DNA of 43,863 bases from Actinomycetota bacterium (GTDB lineage: Bacteria; Actinomycetota; Thermoleophilia; Solirubrobacterales; 70-9), in assembly GCA_018268415.1 (NCBI GenBank), contig JAFDWO010000110.1:1-43863 (forward strand), read 5' to 3'. The stretch's first letter is position 1; each line of letters starts with the position of its first letter. Under the pieces are notes generated by a model that saw only the letters and a program-made list of their open reading frames with translations, did not search any database and was not told the DNA's origin. Shown in pieces: positions 15,142-23,028 of this stretch. A program made the translations under genes and the position numbers.

Positions 15142-16029
15142 TCAGCGGACGGGCAGCGAGGAGCGGTATTCGGCGTAAGGGACCTGGCCGGTCGGGCTTT
15201 CGGCGATCGCCAGGGCCACGCTCGCCGGGATCGGCGTCCAGTGGGCGGGCATCTTGGCGGCCAGCTGCGGGTTCAAGGTGTAGATCAAGGCGAAGTTGAC
15301 GAGCCACAGGGGTGGCGCCATCGACATTCCCACCACCTGGAAGCGGTTCGGGACCAGTTGCGCTTCGCCGGACTGTTTCTGGGCCTTGTTCCCCCAGACG
15401 GCCTCGACGGTGTAGGCCGAGCGATACAGCCGGCTGAGCGCCTGCTCGGCACCGTTGGCCCGGCACCAGGTGGACATGTATCCACCCGGTTCGATCACCG
15501 AATTCACCTGCCGGGTCGGGGCTTCCTTGTTCGCCGGACTCTCCAGCATCCCGTCGGTGCTGACCATCAACCCGTAACTGCCCAGCACCACCGGCGTCAC
15601 CTTGCCGTCGACCTTCGTGTAGAGAGGCGTGCCGACCGTGTTGGTGAGGATGCGGACGCTCTTGTCGACCAGGTCGGCGGGCGCTCGTTCGCCACCCACT
15701 CCCTTGCCGCTCACGAACAGCGCGTATTGCCTCGCGGTGAAGACGTCGGCCTTGTCCAGGCCGATCGCGCGGGCGATCCGGTCGGCAGCCCTGACGCCCA
15801 GCGGCCGGTTGACCTGTCGCCGCTCGGTGGCCATGGTGGGCGCGAAGGGCTCGTACTTCGGTGACCCGGCGTACGGCTCCTCGAAGCCGCCCGCCGGGCG
15901 GGCGGGCCGCGCGTCGCCACGAGAGGCTCCGAGCAAGGAGGCGGAAAGGACGATCGCGGCGAACGCCGACACCAGTCCCAGTCGCCCGACGGCCCTCATC
16001 CTTCCTGCCCCAGACACATCGCCATCCAT
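15142..16029 (-). CDS. Secreted protein of unknown function
   Basis: A 295-residue protein I do not recognise. The ATG at 16029 has GGGAGG at the right distance; the longer open frame upstream crosses into the divergent gntR gene and is excluded. A signal peptide covers about residues 11-42 (MRAVGRLGLVSAFAAIVLSASLLGASRGDA). The mature part has a helical segment (AADRIARAIGLDKADVFTARQYALFVSG), a beta-rich middle (YTKVDGKVTPVVLGSYGLMVSTDGMLES) and a single cysteine in YMSTWCRANGAEQ. A hydrophobic stretch PPLWLVNFALIYTL near residue 245 is too short to be sure of as a membrane segment. Divergent from the gntR gene, 94 bp away, so the two may share control. Confidence 0.75.
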   Translation of the reverse strand: MDGDVSGAGRMRAVGRLGLVSAFAAIVLSASLLGASRGDARPARPAGGFEEPYAGSPKYEPFAPTMATERRQVNRPLGVRAADRIARAIGLDKADVFTARQYALFVSGKGVGGERAPADLVDKSVRILTNTVGTPLYTKVDGKVTPVVLGSYGLMVSTDGMLESPANKEAPTRQVNSVIEPGGYMSTWCRANGAEQALSRLYRSAYTVEAVWGNKAQKQSGEAQLVPNRFQVVGMSMAPPLWLVNFALIYTLNPQLAAKMPAHWTPIPASVALAIAESPTGQVPYAEYRSSLPVR

Positions 16030-16103
16030 CAAGCCTCCCGTCAGTCGCGGCATCTCGTAGCGCGCGATCCTACCCTCGCTTGACGGGAGGGTCACCCGCC
16101 ACT

Positions 16104-16112
16104 TGCTATAAG
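16104..16112 (+). promoter_or_regulatory. Extended -10 promoter of the gntR gene
   Basis: TGCTATAAG (TGN plus TATAAG) is a good extended -10; transcription would begin near 16119, only about 5 nt before the ATG at 16124. TTGACG (16080-16085) is 21 nt upstream, too far for a standard -35. Confidence 0.45.
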
Positions 16113-16123
16113 GGGCGCTCGAC

Positions 16124-16822
16124 ATGAGCGGTGACGGGAAAGCGCGCGAGCGCGGTGGCGAGGACCCGGTCTCGGCGGCGGTCTCCGGCTTGATTCGTCG
16201 GCTCGAGCCCGGGGATCGGCTGCCCGGCGAGCGGGAGCTCGCGGCCACGCTCAACGTCAGCCGGACCGCGCTGCGCGATCGGCTCGGCCAACTGGAGAGC
16301 CTCGGGGTGCTCGAACGGCGGACCGGGTCCGGGACCTACGTGCGGGAGCTCGAATCGGCCAACCTGACGATCGCGCTGGACCTCGCCGTCAGCGCCTCCC
16401 GCCTCTCGCTCGACGCGCTGCACTCGGTGCGGGTGGCACTGGAGCGCCAGGCGGCGGCCGAGGCGGCGGCGCGGGCGGCGGCCGTGCCGATCGCCTACAT
16501 GCGGGAGGCGATCGGCACGATGGAAGGGTCCTCGGCGCGGGGGCCGGAGATGTTCCAGGCCGACCTCGCCTTCCACGAGGCGCTCTTCAACGCCGCGGGC
16601 AACCCCGCCCTCAGCTTCTTCGCCGCGGCGCTGCGCGGCGTCCTCCGCGACGACCTGGCGAAGCGGCGGCGACGGATGCAACGCCTGCCCGACGACCAGG
16701 AGGTGATGGTCGAGGTGCACACCCGCGTCTACGAGGCGATCCATGCCGGCGACGCGGAGGGGGCGATGCGGGCGATCGACCACCACTTCGACGTGATCGG
16801 CGAGCGCGCCCACCGGCGCTGA
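16124..16822 (+). CDS. FadR-type GntR transcriptional regulator (FCD domain)
   Basis: A 232-residue regulator. The winged helix occupies about residues 15-75: LEPGDRLPGERELAATLNVSRTALRDRLGQLESLGVLERRTGSGTYV is a textbook GntR DNA-binding module. The all-helical FCD domain covers about 90-225. The helix FQADLAFHEALFNAAGNP and later HTRVYEAIHAGD and IDHHFDVI supply the acidic and histidine residues that bind metal in this subfamily. Such proteins recognise palindromes of the type TGGTNNNACCA and respond to organic acids. A matching site occurs at 33133-33153. Local context (divergent secreted protein, convergent catabolic operon) gives no certain target. Confidence 0.92.
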   Translation: MSGDGKARERGGEDPVSAAVSGLIRRLEPGDRLPGERELAATLNVSRTALRDRLGQLESLGVLERRTGSGTYVRELESANLTIALDLAVSASRLSLDALHSVRVALERQAAAEAAARAAAVPIAYMREAIGTMEGSSARGPEMFQADLAFHEALFNAAGNPALSFFAAALRGVLRDDLAKRRRRMQRLPDDQEVMVEVHTRVYEAIHAGDAEGAMRAIDHHFDVIGERAHRR

Positions 16823-16830
16823 GCCGGGGC

Positions 16831-17529
16831 TCAGCGCCCGCGCGTTCCGGGCGCCCCGTGCCGCGCGGCGATCGCGAGCAGCAGCTCGACCAGCTCCTCG
16901 GGGTGCTCGAGGGCGAGGTTGTGCCCACGGGTCAGCTCCCAGACGTGCCAGGCCGGATCCCCGCGCAGCCCCTCGGCGAGCGCAGCGAACGGCGTCTCCT
17001 CCCAGCCGGAGAGGTAGACGAAGTCGCGCGGGACAGAGACGGCCCCGCCCTCCGGCAGGCGGATCCGCTGGACGAAGCAGGCCAGCGGATGCGGCCGCGC
17101 GCGCGGGTCGTCGGACCGGCTCGGCGCGACCGCGAGCCCGTCGGCGCCGGTGTTGCGGACCATCATCCGCCGGAACCGCCCGGTGGTCAGGCTCCAGCAG
17201 GAGTCCCCGTCGACGGGCACGTAGGCGTCGATGTAGACGAGCCCGGCGACCAGCCCGGGCGTCGGCCGCGTGGCCGCCTCGATCGCCATGCCCCCGTAGC
17301 TGTGGGCACCGAGGATCGCCGGCTCCGGCCGCGCGCCGAGCGCCCTGACGACGTCGTCGACGTGCGTCTCGAGGTTGATCGCCCCGGCGCGCCCGGCCGC
17401 GGGCCCCGGCCCCAGGCCCGCGAGCGTCACGGCGTCGGCCGCGTGGCCGGCGCCGCGGAGGCCCGGCAGCACCTCGTCGTAGGCCCAGGCGCCGTGCCAG
17501 CCGCCGGGGACGAGGAGGAACCTGCTCAC
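16831..17529 (-). CDS. Alpha/beta hydrolase
   Basis: A 232-residue alpha/beta-hydrolase fold protein. It has the start LLVPGGWHGAW (oxyanion region), the nucleophile elbow GAHSYGGM, and a C-terminal histidine in RGHNLALEHPEE. This pattern matches the small esterases related to plant methyl-salicylate/methyl-ketone esterases and bacterial esterases acting on small acyl or aryl esters. The GTG start (17529) overlaps the stop of the upstream acyl-CoA ligase gene as GTGA, so it is translationally coupled and the last gene of the operon that begins at 22911. Likely role: hydrolysis of an ester or lactone in the same catabolic route. Substrate unknown. Confidence 0.85.
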   Translation of the reverse strand: MSRFLLVPGGWHGAWAYDEVLPGLRGAGHAADAVTLAGLGPGPAAGRAGAINLETHVDDVVRALGARPEPAILGAHSYGGMAIEAATRPTPGLVAGLVYIDAYVPVDGDSCWSLTTGRFRRMMVRNTGADGLAVAPSRSDDPRARPHPLACFVQRIRLPEGGAVSVPRDFVYLSGWEETPFAALAEGLRGDPAWHVWELTRGHNLALEHPEELVELLLAIAARHGAPGTRGR

Positions 17530-19172
17530 CCCGTCCCGGCCGCCGGTCCGACCTCGCTCCAGCGCTCGCGCAGGACCGTCCGGCGGACCTTCCCCGACGG
17601 GGTGCGCGGCAGCTCCGCGGCGAAGACGACGTGGCGCGGATAGAGGTGCTTGGCCAGCGTCGATTTGACGAACTGCTGCAGCTCGGCCGCCAGCTCCTCC
17701 TCCGGCTCGACCCCGGGGACGAGGACGACGAACGCGGTGACCGCCTCGCCCCGCAGCTCGTCCGGCGTCCCGATCACCGCGACCTCGGCCACCGAGGGAT
17801 GGGCGACCAGGGCGCTCTCCACCTCGAACGGGCCGATCCGGTACCCGGCGCTGATGATCACGTCGTCGACGCGGCTGGCGAAGCGGAATATCCCGTCGGC
17901 GTCGACCGCGGCGGCATCGCCGGTGAGGTAATAGCGCTCGCCGAACGGGAACCGCTCGGCGGTGCGCTCCGGGTCCTTGAAGTAGCGGCGGAACCAGAAG
18001 AGCGGCGAGGCGCGGACGTCGATCACCATCTCGCCGTCCACCCCGGGCGCACACCGCGTGCCGTCGCCGTCGACGACCTCCAGCCGGAACCCCGGCGCCG
18101 CGAAGCCGGTCGCCCCGGGCAGCGGTTCCCGGTGGATGCGGGGATCGTGGTAGAAGCCCGCGGTCATCCCGGTCTCGCTCTGGCCGTAGTGGTCGTGCAC
18201 CTCCACCCCCATCTCCCGCCGCGACCAGTCGAGCAGCTCCGGGTTCAGTGGCTCGCCGGCGCTGGAGCAGACCCGTAGCGCGTTGCGCTCGCGGAAGCCG
18301 GCGGGCGCGCGCATCGCGCGCATCGCGCGGATCGCGGTCGGCGCCCCGGCGAAGTTGGTCACGCCCAGCTCGGCCAACTTCTCGAAGACGTAGGCGGGGT
18401 CGAAGGGCCTGCCGCTGAGGAAGATCCTCCGCCCCAGCAGCAGGGGCCCGACGAGCGTGTACCAGAGGCCGTAGGCCCAGCCGTGGTCGGCGATGTTCCA
18501 GAAGACGTCGTCGGGGCGCAGGTCGAGCCCGTGGACCATGTAGCTGCGGACGGCGGCAAGCCCCCCGACCGGGAACTCGACGCCCTTCGGCTGCCCGGTC
18601 GTGCCGGAGGTGTAGAGCAGGATCATCATCTCCTCGCCGCTCCGGGTCACCCCGGCAAAGGACTCGCCATCACGCACCGCGGCGGCGAAGTCGAGGTCCC
18701 CCTCGGCAACCTCCCCGTCCCCGCCCGCGACCGTCATCACCCGCACGCCCGCCGCGCAGGCCTCGTCCAGTTTCGCCCGGTTGGCGGCGTCGGTGATCGC
18801 GATCCGGGCGCCGCTGTGGAGGGCGCGGTAGGTGGCGGCCTCGGGGCCGAAGGCGGTGAACAGCGGCACCTCGACCGCGCCGAGCCGCCAGATCGCCAGC
18901 AGGGCGACGATCACCTCGGGAGACTTCGGCAGCATCACCGCCACCCGGTCGCCGGGCTCGACGCCCGCCGCGCGCAACGCTCCCGCCAGCCGCCGGGAGC
19001 GATCGCGCAGGTCGGCGTAGGAGAGCTCCACCCGCCCGCCCGGGCCGTCGTAGAGGAGGGCGTCCGCACCGCGCTCGGCGTGGACGTCACAGAGACAATG
19101 GCCGAGGTCGATCCCCTCCCCCGCGTACAGCTCCGCCCACTCGGCCACCTCGGCCGCGACGGCGGCGTTCAT
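17526..19172 (-). CDS. AMP-forming acyl-CoA synthetase, ACSM/acetyl-CoA synthetase-like
   Basis: A 548-residue adenylate-forming ligase that activates a carboxylic acid to its CoA thioester at the cost of ATP. Core motifs are ILLYTSGTTGQPKGVEFP (phosphate loop), DHYGQSETGM, RYYLTGDAAAVDADG, RVDDVIISAGYRIGPFEVES (hinge) and the catalytic lysine in PRTPSGKVRR. The motif set (especially IADHGWAYGLWYTLVGPLLLG) is closest to medium-chain/acetyl-CoA synthetase-like enzymes. The ATG at 19172 overlaps the preceding gene's stop (ATGA). The longer open frame upstream lies inside that gene and is excluded. Probably acts with the second ligase and the hydrolase on an aromatic or branched acid; the exact acid is unknown. 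Confidence 0.9.
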   Translation of the reverse strand: MNAAVAAEVAEWAELYAGEGIDLGHCLCDVHAERGADALLYDGPGGRVELSYADLRDRSRRLAGALRAAGVEPGDRVAVMLPKSPEVIVALLAIWRLGAVEVPLFTAFGPEAATYRALHSGARIAITDAANRAKLDEACAAGVRVMTVAGGDGEVAEGDLDFAAAVRDGESFAGVTRSGEEMMILLYTSGTTGQPKGVEFPVGGLAAVRSYMVHGLDLRPDDVFWNIADHGWAYGLWYTLVGPLLLGRRIFLSGRPFDPAYVFEKLAELGVTNFAGAPTAIRAMRAMRAPAGFRERNALRVCSSAGEPLNPELLDWSRREMGVEVHDHYGQSETGMTAGFYHDPRIHREPLPGATGFAAPGFRLEVVDGDGTRCAPGVDGEMVIDVRASPLFWFRRYFKDPERTAERFPFGERYYLTGDAAAVDADGIFRFASRVDDVIISAGYRIGPFEVESALVAHPSVAEVAVIGTPDELRGEAVTAFVVLVPGVEPEEELAAELQQFVKSTLAKHLYPRHVVFAAELPRTPSGKVRRTVLRERWSEVGPAAGTG

Positions 19173-20770
19173 CGCTCCGCCCCCGCCTCGTCCTCCCAGG
19201 CCGCCCGCAGCCGGTTCTTCTGGATCTTGCCGACGGCCGTGCGCGGCAGGTCGGGGAGGAAGCGGACGATGCTCGGCACCCGGAACTTCGCCAGCCGCTC
19301 CTGGCACCAGCGGATCAGGGTCGCCTCGTCGACCGCGCCGGCCGCGACCGGGACGACGAAGGCGACGATCTGTTCGTCACGAATCTCGTCGGGAACCCCG
19401 ACCACCGCCGCGTCGGCGACCGCCGGATGTTTCTGGAGCACCAGCTCGACCTCCCCCGCGGCCACGTTCTCGCCGCCTCGCTTGATCATGTCCTTGCTGC
19501 GGCCGACGAAGTTGAGGAGGCCGTCCTCGGCCACTTCCACCAGGTCCCCGGTGCTCAGCCAGCCGTCCTTGAGCACCGCCGTGGTGGAGTCGCGGTCGTC
19601 GAGGTAACCGGGCATGATCGAGACACCGGGGACGCCCTTGACCTCCAGTTCGCCGGGCTCACCGACGGTCACCGAGGAGCCGTCCTCGCGCAGGATCCGA
19701 CAGGAGTAGCCGAGCGTCGGCCTGCCCAGGGCGTCGTGCCGACGGCTCCCCTCGACCGGGTTCATCAGCGGCGGCCCGATCGTCTCGGTCATCCCGTAGA
19801 GCTGCAGCAACGGCGCGCCGATGACCTCGTTCCAGCGCTCGATCTCGGCGTCGGTCAGGTTCTGCGCGAAGACGACCTCGCGCAGTCGGTGTTCCCGCCA
19901 GTCCGCCTCCGGCTCCTGGCGCAGGATCATCCGGATCGGAGCGGCGAAGAGGCTGCCCACGGTTGCCTCGTGGCGCACCGCGAGCTTCGCGTAGCGGGTC
20001 GCGCTGAAGCGGCCGGCGAGGATCACGGTGCCGCCCGACACCAGCGTGCCCATCACCGAGTAGTACTGCGCGTTCGCGTGGTAAAGCGGCAGGACGACGA
20101 GGAAGCGGTCGTCGGAGCGCAGGCGCAGGGCCGAGGCGACGGTCTCGCCGGCGTAGATGTAGTTCGCCTGGGTCACCCGGACGCCCTTCGGGCGGGCGGT
20201 GGTCCCGGAGGTGTACATCACCGCGAGGTCCGCGTCGGGATCACCGAGGGCGGGCAGCGTGAGGTCGGAGGCGACCGCGTCGGCGAGGTCGTCCTCACAG
20301 ACCAGCACCGGGAGCCGCCGCCCCGCGATCCGCGCCGCCTCGCGCACGGCGCCGGCGAGCTCGCGGTCGGTGACCGATACCGAGGCGCCCGAGTGGCCGA
20401 TGATGTAGGCGACCTCGGTGGGCGAGCTGACCACGTTGGTCGGGATCATCCGGGCGCCCAGCACCGCCGCCGCGAACCAGGTGAAGAGGAACTCGGGACG
20501 GTTGGCGAGGTGGATGTGGATCGCGTCGCCGGGCCCGACCCCGACGCCGCGGAGGCGGTCGGCGATCCCCAGGGTGCGGGCCAGCACGTCGGCGCGGCCG
20601 AACCTGGTCGACTCCCCGTCGAGCGGGTCGAAGACCAGCAGCTCGCGGTCGGGATCGGCGGCGGCCGCGGCCGTGAGGATCCGCGGGATCGTGCGCCGGT
20701 CGGCGATCGAGAGCTCGCCCACCGGCGCCTTCAGATCCTCGGTCCGGCCGCTCTCCATCAGGTCAGCCAC
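19169..20770 (-). CDS. AMP-dependent ligase, carnitine/crotonobetaine-CoA ligase-like
   Basis: A 533-residue adenylate-forming enzyme. LAVMYTSGTTARPKGVRVTQANY is the phosphate-binding loop, LLQLYGMTETIGPPLMNP the substrate/adenine region, STGDLVEVAEDGLLNFVGRSKDMIKRGGENVAAGEVE the hinge with the ENV variant, and PRTAVGKIQKNRL holds the catalytic lysine. The overall pattern is that of CaiC/long-chain-type CoA ligases rather than of the neighbouring ACSM-like protein, so the operon encodes two different ligases. It starts 9 nt after the stop of the metallo-hydrolase gene and ends in an ATGA overlap with the next ligase. ATG 20758 is an alternative start. Confidence 0.9.
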   Translation of the reverse strand: MADLMESGRTEDLKAPVGELSIADRRTIPRILTAAAAADPDRELLVFDPLDGESTRFGRADVLARTLGIADRLRGVGVGPGDAIHIHLANRPEFLFTWFAAAVLGARMIPTNVVSSPTEVAYIIGHSGASVSVTDRELAGAVREAARIAGRRLPVLVCEDDLADAVASDLTLPALGDPDADLAVMYTSGTTARPKGVRVTQANYIYAGETVASALRLRSDDRFLVVLPLYHANAQYYSVMGTLVSGGTVILAGRFSATRYAKLAVRHEATVGSLFAAPIRMILRQEPEADWREHRLREVVFAQNLTDAEIERWNEVIGAPLLQLYGMTETIGPPLMNPVEGSRRHDALGRPTLGYSCRILREDGSSVTVGEPGELEVKGVPGVSIMPGYLDDRDSTTAVLKDGWLSTGDLVEVAEDGLLNFVGRSKDMIKRGGENVAAGEVELVLQKHPAVADAAVVGVPDEIRDEQIVAFVVPVAAGAVDEATLIRWCQERLAKFRVPSIVRFLPDLPRTAVGKIQKNRLRAAWEDEAGAER

Positions 20771-20779
20771 GGGCTTCGC

Positions 20780-21736
20780 TCAGCGCGGCTGGGGCGCAGC
20801 CTTCTTCATGTACCGGCCCATCTGACGGAAGAGCTCGGTCGGCTCGCCGGTGGCGTGGGACGGGTCGAGCTCGCCGTAGATCGTGTCCACGGTGACCACG
20901 ATCCGCTCGCTGTCGCCCCATTCGGCAAAGGGCCCCAGGTCGATGTCGAACGCCGCCTCGAGGCTGTCGACCCCGGCTTCCTGGCGCAGCTTGGCCTCCG
21001 CGTAGACGTGGCTGAAGTAGGCGTGCACGTCCCGCACCCCGTCCTTGTCGGTGATCGGGCCGTGGCCGGGCACGACCGTGTCGACATCGAGCGCGCAGAT
21101 CCGGTCGCACGCCGCGAGCCAGTTGCCGATCGGGCCCACCCAGGCGATCGGCGTCCCCTTGACGAAGACGAGGTCCCCGGTGAACACGGTCCGCGCGTCG
21201 GCGAGGTAGACGATCGAGTCGCTGTGGGTGTGGGCGGGACCGAGGTCGGCGACCGAGACCTTGCGCCCGCCCACCTCCAGCTCCAGCGAGTCGGTGAAGG
21301 TGCGGTCGGGAGGCCGGCCGTTGACCTCCTCGATCGCGAAGGCGCCGAAGCAGTACTGGGCGAACTCGCGCAGCTCGGGGTCCTCCGCTTCCCGCATCCC
21401 GAGGAGCCGCGCCGGGGGCACCTCGGTCATCTCCTCGGCGGCGGCGACGGTCGCGTAGATCTCGGCCCGGTCGGGGACCAGCTCGTTGCCGTAGCAGTGG
21501 TCCCCGTTGGCGTGGGTGTTGACCAGGGTGTCGATCGGGCGGGTCGCGGTGATCGACTTCATCGAGTCGAGCATCTCCCGGGTCAGCTTCAGGTCCATCA
21601 GCGTGTCGACCAGCAGCGACGTCCCGTCGCCGACGATCAAGCCGGCGTTGCTCAGGCACCAGCTGCCGTCCGGCTGGATGTAGGCCCACACGCCGTCGCC
21701 GAGCTCGTGCAGGCCCTTGGTGTAGGAGTGGCTCAT
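20780..21736 (-). CDS. Metallo-beta-lactamase fold hydrolase
   Basis: A 318-residue MBL-fold protein. The metal-binding motif is THANGDHCYGNE, where the canonical HxHxDH reads HxNxDH: the second histidine is Asn. Other metal-site elements are intact: GPAHTHSDSIV, FTGDLVFV (bridging Asp) and VPGHGPITD. The change may lower the affinity of one metal site or tune the enzyme to one metal. MBL proteins of this size cleave esters, thioesters or lactones, so hydrolysis of an acyl-CoA or lactone intermediate is a reasonable but unproven role. The ATG at 21736 lies 5 nt past the stop of the MetE-like gene; the long open frame upstream is inside that gene. Confidence 0.88.
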   Translation of the reverse strand: MSHSYTKGLHELGDGVWAYIQPDGSWCLSNAGLIVGDGTSLLVDTLMDLKLTREMLDSMKSITATRPIDTLVNTHANGDHCYGNELVPDRAEIYATVAAAEEMTEVPPARLLGMREAEDPELREFAQYCFGAFAIEEVNGRPPDRTFTDSLELEVGGRKVSVADLGPAHTHSDSIVYLADARTVFTGDLVFVKGTPIAWVGPIGNWLAACDRICALDVDTVVPGHGPITDKDGVRDVHAYFSHVYAEAKLRQEAGVDSLEAAFDIDLGPFAEWGDSERIVVTVDTIYGELDPSHATGEPTELFRQMGRYMKKAAPQPR

Positions 21737-21741
21737 CGGGG

Positions 21742-22911
21742 CTAGCTCGCCTTCCGGCTCGCCGACCACAGCGCCTCCGAGGCGAGCGCCGCGCCTTCGC
21801 CGAGCGCCGCCAGCTTCAGCCAGGCCACGTCGGGCTCGATCCCGAAGCCGACGAACGTCCCGAAGCCACAATCCGTCCCCGGGATGATGCGGTCGCGGCC
21901 GAGGATCTCGGCATAACGTTCGATCCGCTGGGCGACCAGCATCGGGTGCTCGACCACGTTCGACTTGGTGTCGATCACACCCGGCATCAGGATCTTGTCG
22001 TCGGGGATGTCCATCGCGGCGAGGGTCTGCCACTCGTGCTCGTGGCGCGGGTTCGCCCCCTCGAAGGAGATCGCCATCGGCTTCGCCTTGAGCACCGGCT
22101 CCAGCACGTCCTGCAGGTCGATGTCCTGGGTGTGGGGACCGCCGTAGTTCCCCCAGCAGAGGTGCATCCGCACCCGGTCGGCGGGGAGGTCGGCGACCGC
22201 CGCGTCGAGGGCGTCGATGTGGAGGGCGAGGTAACGGTCGTAGCCGATTTCTTCGACGTACGGCGTGGCCCAGCTGGCGGTGTGCGCGGTCATCGGGATG
22301 TCGGGGCAGTCGAGCTGCACCAGGAACCCGGCGTCGACGATCGCCTTGTACTCGACCTTCATCGCGTCCGACAGGGCACCGAGGTAGCTCTCGTAGTCGG
22401 GGTAGTGGAGGTTTTCGGCGGCCATCGAGATACAGCCCGGGGACGCCGCCGGGATGAAGGCCTCGATCGAGTCGTCGTCCTTGATCGCCTCTTTGAGGTT
22501 GTCGATGTCTTCGGCGACCAGCGCCTCGCCCTCGTAGGCGATCTCGCCCTCGCAGCGCGGCATCTTGATGTGGGTGCCGCCCGGGCCGCCGTAGAGGTGG
22601 CTGACGAGGTCCGGCATGTCCTTCATGTCCTCGAGGGTCCAGGGGGCTCCCAAGCCACCGAAGCCGGTGAGCCGTTCGCCGACGTAGTTGACGAAGCCGG
22701 GCTTGTTCATCTCGCCGTCGGAGACGATGTCGACGCCGCGCTCGCGCTGTTTGCGCACGACCTCGATCGTCGCCTTCCGCGCCTCGGCGTGGAATTCGGC
22801 CTCGTCGACGGCCTTGCCCTCCTGCCGGGCGTAGACGAGCTCGGTCAGCTTCGGCGGCCTCGGCAGACTGCCCGTGTGGGTCGTCAAGATTCGGTCGTCA
22901 CTGTGTTTCAT
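21742..22911 (-). CDS. MetE-like methyltransferase (cobalamin-independent methionine synthase II family)
   Basis: A 389-residue single-domain protein corresponding only to the C-terminal barrel of MetE. The predicted zinc ligands are His250 and Cys252 (MHLCWGNYGGPH), Glu284 (SFEGANPRHEHEW) and Cys348 (GTDCGFGT), the same His-Cys-Glu-Cys set as MetE. TTHTGSLPRP at the N-terminus is typical of the stand-alone subgroup related to epoxyalkane:coenzyme M transferases and catabolic demethylases. These lack the N-terminal MetE domain and use thiols other than, or besides, homocysteine. AGGAGA precedes the ATG. It heads the minus-strand operon that ends with the alpha/beta hydrolase. The operon context of CoA ligases points to catabolism rather than methionine synthesis. 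Confidence 0.88.
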   Translation of the reverse strand: MKHSDDRILTTHTGSLPRPPKLTELVYARQEGKAVDEAEFHAEARKATIEVVRKQRERGVDIVSDGEMNKPGFVNYVGERLTGFGGLGAPWTLEDMKDMPDLVSHLYGGPGGTHIKMPRCEGEIAYEGEALVAEDIDNLKEAIKDDDSIEAFIPAASPGCISMAAENLHYPDYESYLGALSDAMKVEYKAIVDAGFLVQLDCPDIPMTAHTASWATPYVEEIGYDRYLALHIDALDAAVADLPADRVRMHLCWGNYGGPHTQDIDLQDVLEPVLKAKPMAISFEGANPRHEHEWQTLAAMDIPDDKILMPGVIDTKSNVVEHPMLVAQRIERYAEILGRDRIIPGTDCGFGTFVGFGIEPDVAWLKLAALGEGAALASEALWSASRKAS

Positions 22912-23000
22912 CGATCTCTCCTGAGTTGGTGCTCTGCGTCAACGGCAGCGTAGGAACCCCTTCCGGCTCCAATCGAACCATCAAAACGACGCTGCGCTAT

Positions 23001-23020
23001 GACTTCGCCGGGGCGAAGTC
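23001..23020. terminator. Hairpin just after the PucR-type regulator gene
   Basis: gacttcgcc (23001-23009) and ggcgaagtc (23012-23020) form a perfect 9-bp stem with a 2-nt loop, 8 nt beyond the regulator stop (minus strand). On the plus strand it is followed by tggggttttt, so a classical T tract exists only for plus-direction transcription. For the minus-strand gene it would be an I-shaped terminator. Confidence 0.55.
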
Positions 23021-23028
23021 TGGGGTTT

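Noticed and set aside
16831..18054. Longer version of the alpha/beta hydrolase frame starting at 18054
   Set aside because: The N-terminal 175 codons lie inside the ligase gene in another frame. GTG 17529, overlapping the ligase stop, fits the family start.
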